A stretch of 37,493 nt of DNA from Leptolyngbyaceae cyanobacterium RU_5_1. GTDB lineage: Bacteria; Cyanobacteriota; Cyanobacteriia; Leptolyngbyales; Leptolyngbyaceae. Below are positions 17,372-24,151 of the stretch, piece after piece; position 1 is the first letter of the stretch, and each line of letters starts with the position of its first letter. The notes below the pieces were generated by a model. The model made no database searches and was not told where the DNA came from. It saw nothing but the letters and a program-made list of their open reading frames with translations. The DNA is taken from positions 1 through 37,493 of the forward strand of contig JAAUSG010000021.1 of the NCBI GenBank assembly GCA_012034055.1. Reading direction: 5' to 3'. The position numbers were made by a program, and so were the translations under genes.

Positions 17372-18442
17372 ATGCAAGTTATTTTCAAAATCGTTCGCCA
17401 AAATCTAGGTAATTCTCCTACAATCCAGGATTACACCTTGGAGGCAGAACCTGGCCATACAATTTTGGATTGTTTAAACCGAATTAAGTGGGAGCAGGAT
17501 GGTACGCTGGCATTTCGGAAAAATTGCCGAAATACGATTTGTGGCAGTTGTGCGATGCGGATTAATGGGCGCTCTGCGATCGCCTGCAAGGAAAATGTTG
17601 GCAGCGAAGTCGCTCGATTCAATCAAGGTGTTTCAGGACGTGGGAATGACTCCCCATCTCCCGACCCTCATCCCTGCGAAATTCCGGTCATTACCATAGC
17701 ACCGATGGGGAATATGCCAGTGGTTAAAGACCTGATTGTGGATATGGAAAGCTTTTGGATGCACCTGAAAGCGGTTGATCCCTACGTCAGTACAGCCGCT
17801 CGGCAGGTTCCCGAACGAGAGTTTTTGCAGACCCCAGAAGAGCGATCGCGGCTGAACCAATCCGGCAACTGTATTCTGTGCGGGGCGTGCTATTCCGAAT
17901 GCAATGCCCGTGAGGTTAATCCTGATTTCGTCGGTCCCCATGCATTGGCAAAAGCCTATCGGATGGTGGCCGACTCCCGCGACCAGCAAACAGCAGCCCG
18001 GTTAGAGCAGTACAACCAAGGAACGGCCGGAGTTTGGGGCTGCACCCGCTGCTATTTCTGCAACTCCGTTTGTCCAATGGGAGTGGCACCCATGGAACAG
18101 ATTAGCAAAATCAAGTCTGTCATCCTGGACGGCAAGGACGATCAAGCCAGCCGTTCCATTCGCCACCGCAAGACATTGATTGAACTGGTCAAGCAGGGCG
18201 GCTGGATTGACGAGCGTCAGTTTGGTCTAAGAGTGGTCGGCAATTCCTGCCGGGATCTGCGTGGATTAGTCAGCCTTGCCCCCCTCGGATTGCGAATGAT
18301 GGTTCGCAGGAAATTCCCCATGAGCTTTGAATCGTCAGACGGAACGGCAACGGTGCGATCGCTGATCGAATCCGTCAAACATCTAGACAATCCTCAGCAG
18401 TTTGAAACCGCGTCTGAAACTCCTGAACCCGTGGGGGGGTGA
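17372..18442 (+). CDS. sdhB: Succinate dehydrogenase/fumarate reductase iron-sulfur subunit
   Basis: 356 residues. It carries electrons from the FAD subunit to the quinone pool at the thylakoid or plasma membrane. The 2Fe-2S ligands are C52, C57, C60 and C72 (NTICGSCAMRINGRSAIAC). The second domain has C167xxC170xxC173xxxC177 and C224xxC227xxC230xxxC234. The extra C227 sits where the E. coli enzyme has a non-Cys residue next to its 3Fe-4S cluster, suggesting a 4Fe-4S third centre. An unusual stretch at about 84-103 (Gly/Ser/Pro/Asp-rich) breaks the region before EIPVITIAPMGNMPV and accounts for part of the extra length. The C-terminal 60 residues are poorly recognisable. No sdhA or anchor gene is adjacent, which is usual in cyanobacteria. 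Confidence 0.93.
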   Translation: MQVIFKIVRQNLGNSPTIQDYTLEAEPGHTILDCLNRIKWEQDGTLAFRKNCRNTICGSCAMRINGRSAIACKENVGSEVARFNQGVSGRGNDSPSPDPHPCEIPVITIAPMGNMPVVKDLIVDMESFWMHLKAVDPYVSTAARQVPEREFLQTPEERSRLNQSGNCILCGACYSECNAREVNPDFVGPHALAKAYRMVADSRDQQTAARLEQYNQGTAGVWGCTRCYFCNSVCPMGVAPMEQISKIKSVILDGKDDQASRSIRHRKTLIELVKQGGWIDERQFGLRVVGNSCRDLRGLVSLAPLGLRMMVRRKFPMSFESSDGTATVRSLIESVKHLDNPQQFETASETPEPVGG

Positions 18443-18443
18443 T

Positions 18444-18567
18444 GGGATTTTAGACTGGCGATTTTGGATTTTAGATTGGCGATTTTAGATTGAACCTCCT
18501 CAATGCTGGAGGAGTATTTACTCCCGTTGGGACAAATCTACATCTACAATCTGCAATCTACAATCTC
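18444..18567. repeat. GATTTTAG/GATTGTA-type tandem repeats after sdhB
   Basis: Degenerate GATTTTAGATTGGC units (18446-18494) follow the sdhB stop. Further right come CAATCTA/CTACAATCTG units (18540-18567) that include the stop codon of the convergent lipoprotein gene. No gene is present. Confidence 0.55.
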
Positions 18568-19064
18568 TTAATTGGCTGCCCAAAGCGGTTGTAAATTAAA
18601 ATGTCCCATTGACCGTTAGCACCCGATTCAAAGGCGATCGCATTGCCGTCTGCGCTGATGGTTGGATTACGAACTTGGGCCTTTAAGTTTTCAGTAATGT
18701 TGCGCAACTGGCGAGTATCGCGATCGTACAGATAGACTCCGGATCGCCCTTCGCGACTTCCGGCAAACACAATGTAGCGTCCGTTTTCTGAAATAGCTGG
18801 ATTGGACTCAATGGTGTCGATCGCGTTCAGTCCAGGTAGATCGATCAGACTACGAGCCACTGTGTCGTACAGATAAATATCCTGGCTGCCTCTGCGATCG
18901 GATGCAAACACGATGAAGCGACCCGCGATCGCAGGCGTCACATCGGCAAACGGACTATTTAGACTTCGCCCTGCCGAATCGAACGGAAAGTTGATTAACC
19001 GAGATCCCGTACAACTACTCAGCAGTCCAGCCAGAATGAGTATTACAAAGCGAAGAGGGTTCAC
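18558..19064 (-). CDS. TolB-like beta-propeller lipoprotein, paralog 1
   Basis: 168 residues. A lipoprotein signal with lipobox LLSSC (Cys 18) is followed by three PD40-type blades: AGRFIVFASDRRGSQDIYLYD, NGRYIVFAGSREGRSGVYLYD and DGNAIAFESGANGQWDILIYN (the last incomplete). These short WD40-like/TolB repeats bind proteins or peptides; three blades cannot close a propeller, so it may oligomerise or pair with its neighbour. It clearly resembles the gene at 19321-19896 in layout and in the GANGQWDI/GARGQWDI blade. It lies behind that gene on the same strand with a 256-bp repeat-filled gap. The end IKRL-stop is read from a GATTGTAG repeat, so the original C-terminus may have been lost. Role unknown. 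Confidence 0.8.
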   Translation of the reverse strand: MNPLRFVILILAGLLSSCTGSRLINFPFDSAGRSLNSPFADVTPAIAGRFIVFASDRRGSQDIYLYDTVARSLIDLPGLNAIDTIESNPAISENGRYIVFAGSREGRSGVYLYDRDTRQLRNITENLKAQVRNPTISADGNAIAFESGANGQWDILIYNRFGQPIKRL

Positions 19065-19107
19065 AGGTCAGTTATTGGCGAGAGGCAAAGGGTGGGAGAA
19101 GTAGAGG

Positions 19108-19140
19108 GATGAAGAGATGGAGGGATGAAGGGATGAAGGG
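19108..19140. repeat. GATGAAGG tandem repeat between the two lipoprotein genes
   Basis: GGGATGAAG-type units lie between the paralogous lipoprotein genes, upstream of the start of paralog 1. They belong to the same repeat class as 371-425. Confidence 0.6.
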
Positions 19141-19190
19141 CAGTCAATCAGGATTACCACCTGTAAATTTTCTGGTAATGGGCGATCGCT

Positions 19191-19255
19191 GTAGGGGCAG
19201 GTTTGGTAGACAATCTGGTGATCTTAGCGAGACCTGTGGCAAAACCTGCCCCTAC
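19191..19255. repeat. 65-nt palindromic repeat
   Basis: Left end GTAGGGGCAGGTTT (19191-19204) and right end AAACCTGCCCCTAC (19242-19255) are perfectly complementary over 14 bp, with a 37-nt loop. This fits the small dispersed palindromes seen in many cyanobacterial genomes. It lies in the gap between the two lipoprotein genes and could end or weaken transcription between them. Confidence 0.7.
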
Positions 19256-19320
19256 GCCACTAATGATCGTTAGATAGAAAATCATTCAATCTAAAATCTA
19301 TAATCCACAATCTACAATTC

Positions 19321-19896
19321 TTATGGTGGTGAAGCATTTGGAATCGGACGCGATCGCTGGAAATCTGGAATGTCCAATTCAACGTTTGCGCCGCGATCAA
19401 GCACCTCAATATCCCACTGTCCACGAGCACCCGTTTCAAACACGATGTAGCGTCCGTCCGGGCTAATTTTTGGGTTGCGGAACCAGCCCCGGTAGCCCAT
19501 TGTTAAAATTTGCGCTCGTTGGGTTGCCCGATCGTACAGTTCAATTTCCGGTCGGGCACTGTCGCTAGCGATATAGGCAATGTAACGTCCGGTATAGCTA
19601 AGGCTGGGAGATTCTGCGATCGCATCGCGTCGATTCAGGCGAGGCAGATAGACATAGCGCCGCTCTTTCAGGTCATAGATGAAAATGCTGCGTGTCCCCT
19701 CTCGATTGGACACAAACGCCAGAAAACGGCCATTACCGCTTAGGGCAGGCTGTTCATCGTTGTTGCGACTGTCCAGTTCGACGGAAGCCGTTGGAATGGG
19801 GGCTTGATCGCACGCGGTAATTACATGGGTGATTAGTATGCTGGCGAAGCAACCCAGCCAACGCAGCAGAGTTCTTCTTTGGATGACTCGGTTCAC
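19321..19896 (-). CDS. TolB-like beta-propeller lipoprotein, paralog 2
   Basis: 191 residues. The basic N-terminus (MNRVIQRRTLLRWLG) and hydrophobic stretch end in ITACD, a likely lipobox with Cys 29. The twin arginines before it could also suit Tat export. Three PD40-type blades follow: NGRFLAFVSNREGTRSIFIYD, TGRYIAYIASDSARPEIELYD and DGRYIVFETGARGQWDIEVLD. It is a paralog of the gene at 18558-19064. Its start is only 8 nt after the ycf66 stop on the same strand, so the two are probably co-transcribed, which suggests an envelope or thylakoid-related role. Function is otherwise unknown. Confidence 0.82.
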   Translation of the reverse strand: MNRVIQRRTLLRWLGCFASILITHVITACDQAPIPTASVELDSRNNDEQPALSGNGRFLAFVSNREGTRSIFIYDLKERRYVYLPRLNRRDAIAESPSLSYTGRYIAYIASDSARPEIELYDRATQRAQILTMGYRGWFRNPKISPDGRYIVFETGARGQWDIEVLDRGANVELDIPDFQRSRPIPNASPP

Positions 19897-19904
19897 CGTT
19901 CAGC

Positions 19905-20696
19905 CTACTCATCTCCCCAGTTATCTGACTCCTCGTCATTATTAACAGGACGATAGTCTACATATTCAGAGGGAGGGACTCTGGATTCTTCACTGCGATC
20001 GCGACTGCGAGGAGAGTCTTCAGGAGGACGAGGACGGCGCGGGTTTGAGCTAGGAGACTGATTTCCAGCGCGAGGAGGAGCACTGCTGCGGTTACGAGTT
20101 GACTTGGATCCGCGCATCTCTTCGTCATCGAAAAAGGAATCTTGAGAACCAACCCGATCATCACTGGGACGAGGACGACGACGAGGGCGCTGATCCCCAG
20201 CACCATAGCGATCGTCGCTGACACTGGTACGCCCAGCAGAGCGACGCCGTTCCCCCTCATCGTATTCATCTCGATAATCATCTCGGCTAGAGCGAGTATC
20301 TCGAGTTCCACGAATCCGCCGCGTTGTCAAACGCTCCTCCAGTGACCCCAACTCATCGAGTTCAGCCTGATAAGAACGACTAACCGGGCGCTCATCATCC
20401 ACAATGGGTGTGCTGCGTCTAGCTTGTTCGGTCGCAGCACTCCGCAAGCGGATACTTTCAACCGCAAAGAAAATTGCAGAACCCGTTAACAGAAATTGTC
20501 CAAACTGGAGAATCGGGTCTTGTCGCCATCCCTGGAAGAAGAGGATGCCACCGCATAGTAATGCCACAGCCGCGAAGAAGATATCGTGGTCACGAGCAAG
20601 TTTCGGACGCACAGAGCGCAGAAAATACAGAGCTAGCCCTGCGGCTGCCAACGCGATGCCAACAAAACTGCTCCAACCTAGTCCGACGTTTACCAT
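19905..20696 (-). CDS. ycf66: Ycf66 family membrane protein
   Basis: 263 residues. The first 90 contain three hydrophobic segments (about 8-26, 38-56, 63-82) with the Ycf66 pattern LYFLRSVRPKLARDHDIFFAA and LQFGQFLLTGSAIFFAVESIRLR. The remainder is a hydrophilic, Arg/Asp/Ser/Pro-rich tail, probably disordered, ending in acidic NNDEESDNWGDE. Ycf66 is conserved in cyanobacteria and some plastids; its role is not established but thylakoid location is likely. It lies about 400 bp downstream of psbX on the same strand, an association I recall from other cyanobacteria. The lipoprotein paralog 2 follows at 8 nt. Confidence 0.92.
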   Translation of the reverse strand: MVNVGLGWSSFVGIALAAAGLALYFLRSVRPKLARDHDIFFAAVALLCGGILFFQGWRQDPILQFGQFLLTGSAIFFAVESIRLRSAATEQARRSTPIVDDERPVSRSYQAELDELGSLEERLTTRRIRGTRDTRSSRDDYRDEYDEGERRRSAGRTSVSDDRYGAGDQRPRRRPRPSDDRVGSQDSFFDDEEMRGSKSTRNRSSAPPRAGNQSPSSNPRRPRPPEDSPRSRDRSEESRVPPSEYVDYRPVNNDEESDNWGDE

Positions 20697-21039
20697 CGCA
20701 TACCTCTCCTAAGTACATCCTATGTTAACGAGTTATGCTTAAAATCTCCAGCGTTTCAAGAGCCTGTCAGATTCACCAGAAACCGCTCAGACCAGTCATC
20801 ACCATAACGCTAAAAGCTGGTCAAAACCACTTCACGCTATTCGGATGTCCATCAGCGTAAAAGCATCAGTATACAAAATACAAAGACAGCCTCAGGAGAA
20901 TATGAACTAGAGCAGACGTGCTCGTTACTCACCCACCCAAGGCTGTAATAAAAAGTTCAGCTTATCAAGGAAATCCCTTAAATGAACACTACTGGCTCAC
21001 TAAGGCAATTCCCAGGAAAGAAATTACCAAAAATCTTGT

Positions 21040-21065
21040 TAGGGACGAACGGCTGTTCGTCCCTA
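21040..21065 (-). terminator. Perfect 11-bp hairpin behind psbX, terminator-like
   Basis: Arms TAGGGACGAAC and GTTCGTCCCTA pair perfectly around a 4-nt loop. It starts 29 nt after the psbX stop, and on the minus strand is followed by ACAAGATTTTT, so it could terminate the psbX transcript. A near-identical palindrome lies inside the MITE-like element at 29105-29212, so it may equally be a mobile repeat. The rest of the psbX-ycf66 gap (20697-21093) holds no gene. Confidence 0.45.
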
Positions 21066-21093
21066 CAGGGGTAGAATCTTTCGCAGAAATCTC

Positions 21094-21213
21094 CTAAGAA
21101 CGTTGAATTTTATCCTTTTGGCTAATGAAAACCAGTCCTACTACGATCGGAACAACGACGATGACGGACCCCAAGACCAGGCTGAATAAGAAGTTTGCTA
21201 ATGATGGAGTCAT
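21094..21213 (-). CDS. psbX: Photosystem II protein PsbX
   Basis: A 39-residue protein read from the minus strand. [15 protein letters not shown] begins it, a single hydrophobic membrane helix follows (about 8-31), and [11 protein letters not shown] ends it, which is the well-known PsbX C-terminal signature. PsbX is a one-helix subunit of photosystem II near cytochrome b559 that influences plastoquinone exchange at the QB site. The ATG at 21213 is preceded by GAAGGA at good spacing. A TACAAT box (plus-strand 21252-21257) about 40 nt upstream is a candidate -10 element. It is divergent from yggT (about 180 bp), and the accC-yggT-psbX-ycf66 order agrees with what I recall from other cyanobacteria. 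There is no sign of damage. Confidence 0.95.
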   Translation of the reverse strand: MTPSLANFLFSLVLGSVIVVVPIVVGLVFISQKDKIQRS

Positions 21214-21392
21214 GAATCCTTCGCCTCTCTAAACAACTGTTTATGCTCATAATTGTAATGGTCTGTCACACACTTGAGAAGCGGGTCTAACAACAGATTT
21301 TTTGACGCGAAAGATCTGTCAGCGCAGAGTTGAATCGCGTTAGGATAATTCTGAAATTCTGTTTACATCACTTAAAATTGCTACAGTCCACC

Positions 21393-21686
21393 ATGAACTC
21401 TGTCGAGATTGTTTCCTGGATTTTGGGCCCCCTGCTGGCCATAATGACCCTGCTATTTATTTTCCGTATCGTGCTGACCTGGTATCCCCAAGTTGAACTG
21501 TCCCGGTTCCCCTTTAATCTGATTGCGCTGCCGACTGAACCTTTTCTGACACCGTCTCGAAAAATCGTGCCGCCGCTTGGTGGGGTGGACATTACTCCAA
21601 TCATTTGGGTCGGCATCTTTAGCTTGCTACGCGAAATTCTGCTGGGACAGCAGGGAATTTTAGCGATGATGACGCATGTAAGTTGA
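21393..21686 (+). CDS. YggT family (Ycf19-like) membrane protein
   Basis: 97 residues from the ATG at 21393, which begins MNSVEIVSWILGPLLAIM; an upstream in-frame start would add 21 unconserved residues. Two hydrophobic segments flank the conserved loop: first helix about 8-28 with LFIFRIVLTWYP, then the signature LIALPTEPFLTPSRKIVPPLGGVDITPIIWVGIFSLLREIL. YggT/Ycf19 proteins of cyanobacteria and plastids are needed for normal thylakoid or nucleoid organisation; the precise activity is unknown. It diverges from psbX and converges on accC, with GATGAAGG repeats between the two 3' ends. Confidence 0.92.
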   Translation: MNSVEIVSWILGPLLAIMTLLFIFRIVLTWYPQVELSRFPFNLIALPTEPFLTPSRKIVPPLGGVDITPIIWVGIFSLLREILLGQQGILAMMTHVS

Positions 21687-21689
21687 GTG

Positions 21690-21800
21690 GAAGGATGAAG
21701 GCTAAAAGCTGAAAAATCAAGGATGAAGGATGAAGTTGAAAGCCACATTTTTTATCCTTATATTTTTGAGCCTTTATCCTTTCATCTTTCATCCTTTCCT
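21690..21800. repeat. GATGAAGG-type repeats between convergent yggT and accC
   Basis: Units GGATGAAGG (21692-21740) and the complementary CTTTATCC/TTCATCC (21770-21800) form an imperfect inverted repeat that spans the gap and enters accC. The accC stop codon (21789-21791) lies within a GGATGAAAG unit. Confidence 0.6.
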
Positions 21801-23144
21801 CGCTAGCATCATTTGCTCTACAAAGTTGGTATATATCTCTCCTTGCTGGAACTCCGGAGTTTCCAGAATGCGCTGATGAAATCCAATCGTGGTGGGAAGT
21901 CCGGTGACGGCACACTCGCGCAAAGCACGGCGCATGCGGCGAATGGCAGAGGGGCGATCGTGTCCCCAGACAATCAGCTTACCAATCAGCGAATCGTAGT
22001 AGGGAGGAATTTCGTAGTCGGTATAGACATGGGAATCCATCCGCACACCGGGTCCACTGGGTGGGAGGTAGCCGCTGATGCGACCAGGATGGGGACGAAA
22101 GTTCTGATCGGGGTCTTCTGCATTAATTCGGCATTCGATCGCGTGTCCTCGTAACACCACATCATTCTGGATCAGGCTCAGTCGTTCTCCCTGAGCAATC
22201 CGGATCTGCTCTGCGATCAAGTCCAGCCCAGTGATCATCTCAGTAACTGGGTGTTCCACCTGAATTCGGGTATTCATCTCCATGAAGTAGAAGTCGCCGA
22301 ACTGATCCAGCAGGAATTCCACCGTACCGGCTCCCACATAGCTAGTCGATTTGGCCGCTAAGACGGCCGCTTTGCCCATCTTGTCCCGGAGTTCCGGTGT
22401 AAGCACAGAGCTGGGCGCTTCTTCGAGCAGCTTTTGATGGCGACGCTGAATGGAACATTCCCGCTCGCCCAGGTGAATCACATTCCCGTAGCTGTCTGCC
22501 AGGATTTGGAATTCAATGTGGCGAGGTTTTTGGACAAATTTCTCTAAATAGACACCAGGATTGCCAAAAGCTGCCTCTGCTTCTCCTTGAGCGGCTGCAA
22601 ACAATGAACCCAATTCGCTGTCGTCTTTCACCAGTCGCATTCCTCGCCCGCCCCCGCCCGCTGTGGCTTTGATCAAGACTGGATAGCCAATTTTGTGGGC
22701 GATCGCGTGAGCCTCTCGTTCATCCATCACCAACCCATCACTGCCCGGAACTGTCGGCACGCCAACGCTCTGCATCATCTTCTTGGCTGTTGACTTGTCA
22801 CCCATGGACAGAATTGCCTCTGGTGAGGGACCAATGAAGGCAATTTGGTGATCAGCACAAATTTCAGCGAAGCGGGCATTCTCTGCCAGAAACCCGTAGC
22901 CTGGATGAATCGCGGTGGCGTTTCGGGTCAGGGCAGCGGCGATGATATTGGGAATATTCAAATAACTTTTGCTGCTGGGCGGCTCGCCAATACAAACCGC
23001 CTCATCGGCCAACTGCACATGCAGCGAATGACGGTCAATAGTGGAGTGAACAGCAACGGTTGCAATTCCTAATTCCTCACAGGTGCGGAGAATCCGCAGA
23101 GCAATCTCCCCGCGATTAGCAATCAAAATCTTTGAAAACTGCAT
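21789..23144 (-). CDS. accC: Acetyl-CoA carboxylase, biotin carboxylase subunit
   Basis: 451 residues. ATP-dependent carboxylation of the biotin on AccB, the first step of fatty-acid synthesis. Biotin-carboxylase N domain (1-113, [13 protein letters not shown]), ATP-grasp domain with the glycine loop [11 protein letters not shown] (159-169), the [10 protein letters not shown] segment and the catalytic [15 protein letters not shown] (288-302), then the C-terminal domain with [11 protein letters not shown] and MDSHVY. Length and motifs are those of cyanobacterial AccC. The last three residues RKG and the stop come from a GATGAAAG repeat, so the exact C-terminus is probably not ancestral. It is a single gene, with accA/B/D elsewhere. 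Start: ATG at 23144, standard for the family. Confidence 0.97.
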   Translation of the reverse strand: MQFSKILIANRGEIALRILRTCEELGIATVAVHSTIDRHSLHVQLADEAVCIGEPPSSKSYLNIPNIIAAALTRNATAIHPGYGFLAENARFAEICADHQIAFIGPSPEAILSMGDKSTAKKMMQSVGVPTVPGSDGLVMDEREAHAIAHKIGYPVLIKATAGGGGRGMRLVKDDSELGSLFAAAQGEAEAAFGNPGVYLEKFVQKPRHIEFQILADSYGNVIHLGERECSIQRRHQKLLEEAPSSVLTPELRDKMGKAAVLAAKSTSYVGAGTVEFLLDQFGDFYFMEMNTRIQVEHPVTEMITGLDLIAEQIRIAQGERLSLIQNDVVLRGHAIECRINAEDPDQNFRPHPGRISGYLPPSGPGVRMDSHVYTDYEIPPYYDSLIGKLIVWGHDRPSAIRRMRRALRECAVTGLPTTIGFHQRILETPEFQQGEIYTNFVEQMMLARKG

Positions 23145-23219
23145 CTTCTATAAATTGGTTCCGTAATCAGTAGAATAGACGGTTCTGGAGACATGCTGAA
23201 AGGGGCTGGTGAAAGAAAG

Positions 23220-23320
23220 GCAGGGGTAAGGGGTGGAGGGGTGAAGGGGTAAAGGGTGAAGGGATGAAGGGTGAAGGGTATTACTCTCTACCCTCTACTC
23301 TTCATCTCTTCATCCCTTAG
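23220..23320. repeat. GATGAAGGG inverted tandem repeat
   Basis: Left half: GAAGGGGTGGAGGGGTGAAG units. Right half: the complementary CCCTCTACTCTTCATCTC units. Together they form a long imperfect hairpin in the gap upstream of accC. The right half forms the last nine codons and stop of the DUF2459 gene. Confidence 0.65.
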
Positions 23321-24022
23321 CACATCGCACTCGCAACCATTGCGCAGGTGATACATGATAGGTGCAGCTAGCCCTGCCCACAGGGGCGTGTTGATATTGG
23401 CAGCACGCAGTCCGTCGGCTGTCCAGGAGTTGCAAGTTTTTATGGCAGAGTAGTAGCCGTGTGCCGCGTAGAAGCCGCTTTGTTGATCTTGTCCACTCCC
23501 GATCCGTTGCTTGTGGCCCTGCTTATCTGCTTGAAAGGAGGTGTCAATGAAATTCATCAATGCCAGATAGTCGGTTTTGCTTAACCGGATGCACTTTAGT
23601 GTTTCGTTGGGAAAGTGGGGAACCGATGAGTGTCCTTTGACGAACATGGCAGAAGCATTTTGCCAAAAGAAGAGGGAGCGGAGCGCGTTAGTGGGGCTGA
23701 CTTGATCCCAAGAAGGAGTTTCCATGTAGAAGATACGATCGCCCCAGCCAAACTGGAGGTAGCGATAGTCTTTGCTAGAGGAACCGGCAATGCCATCTAG
23801 ATTAAGATGGTCTCCCCAGTCATAAACAGATGTTTCGACTGGCACAAAGAAGTTGGTGTGGAATTCGTCACCCGATACGTAGACGGTAAACTCACAGGGT
23901 TCGGTTTGGGAAAAGCTCCATTTACGAGGCGTCAGAGCTGCGATCGCCAACAGCGCAACCCCCGCCACTAATCCCAAAACAGGATATCCCACAACTCTCC
24001 TTAAAACAATTTTACATCTCAT
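23288..24022 (-). CDS. DUF2459 (TIGR02117-like) exported or membrane-anchored protein
   Basis: 244 residues. An N-terminal membrane helix (about 12-30) is followed by an extracytoplasmic domain matching my recollection of DUF2459. Matching points are DEFHTNFFVPV near the start, YRYLQFGWGDRIFYMETPSW, ALRSLFF, a LSKTDYLALMNFIDTSF stretch, GFYAAHGYYSAIKTCNSWTADGLRAANI, and the end with hydrophobic/GC-rich features. The conserved H in FHTN and the C in CNSWTA are candidate catalytic residues of a papain/NlpC-like fold; that is inference, and no activity is established. The final residues RDEEMKSRG and the stop are encoded by GATGAAGAG repeats, implying a replaced tail. Start: ATG at 24022. Confidence 0.75.
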   Translation of the reverse strand: MRCKIVLRRVVGYPVLGLVAGVALLAIAALTPRKWSFSQTEPCEFTVYVSGDEFHTNFFVPVETSVYDWGDHLNLDGIAGSSSKDYRYLQFGWGDRIFYMETPSWDQVSPTNALRSLFFWQNASAMFVKGHSSVPHFPNETLKCIRLSKTDYLALMNFIDTSFQADKQGHKQRIGSGQDQQSGFYAAHGYYSAIKTCNSWTADGLRAANINTPLWAGLAAPIMYHLRNGCECDVLRDEEMKSRG

Positions 24023-24151
24023 TCTTTTGTCACACTTCTGTCGCTAACCTACCATTACAGGAGTTCCCTAGCCCCTAGCCCCTAACTCCCCTGAGAAGTC
24101 GTACCATTAAGCTACCCTTGCTGCATAGGAGATTACGGCAGACACCCATCT

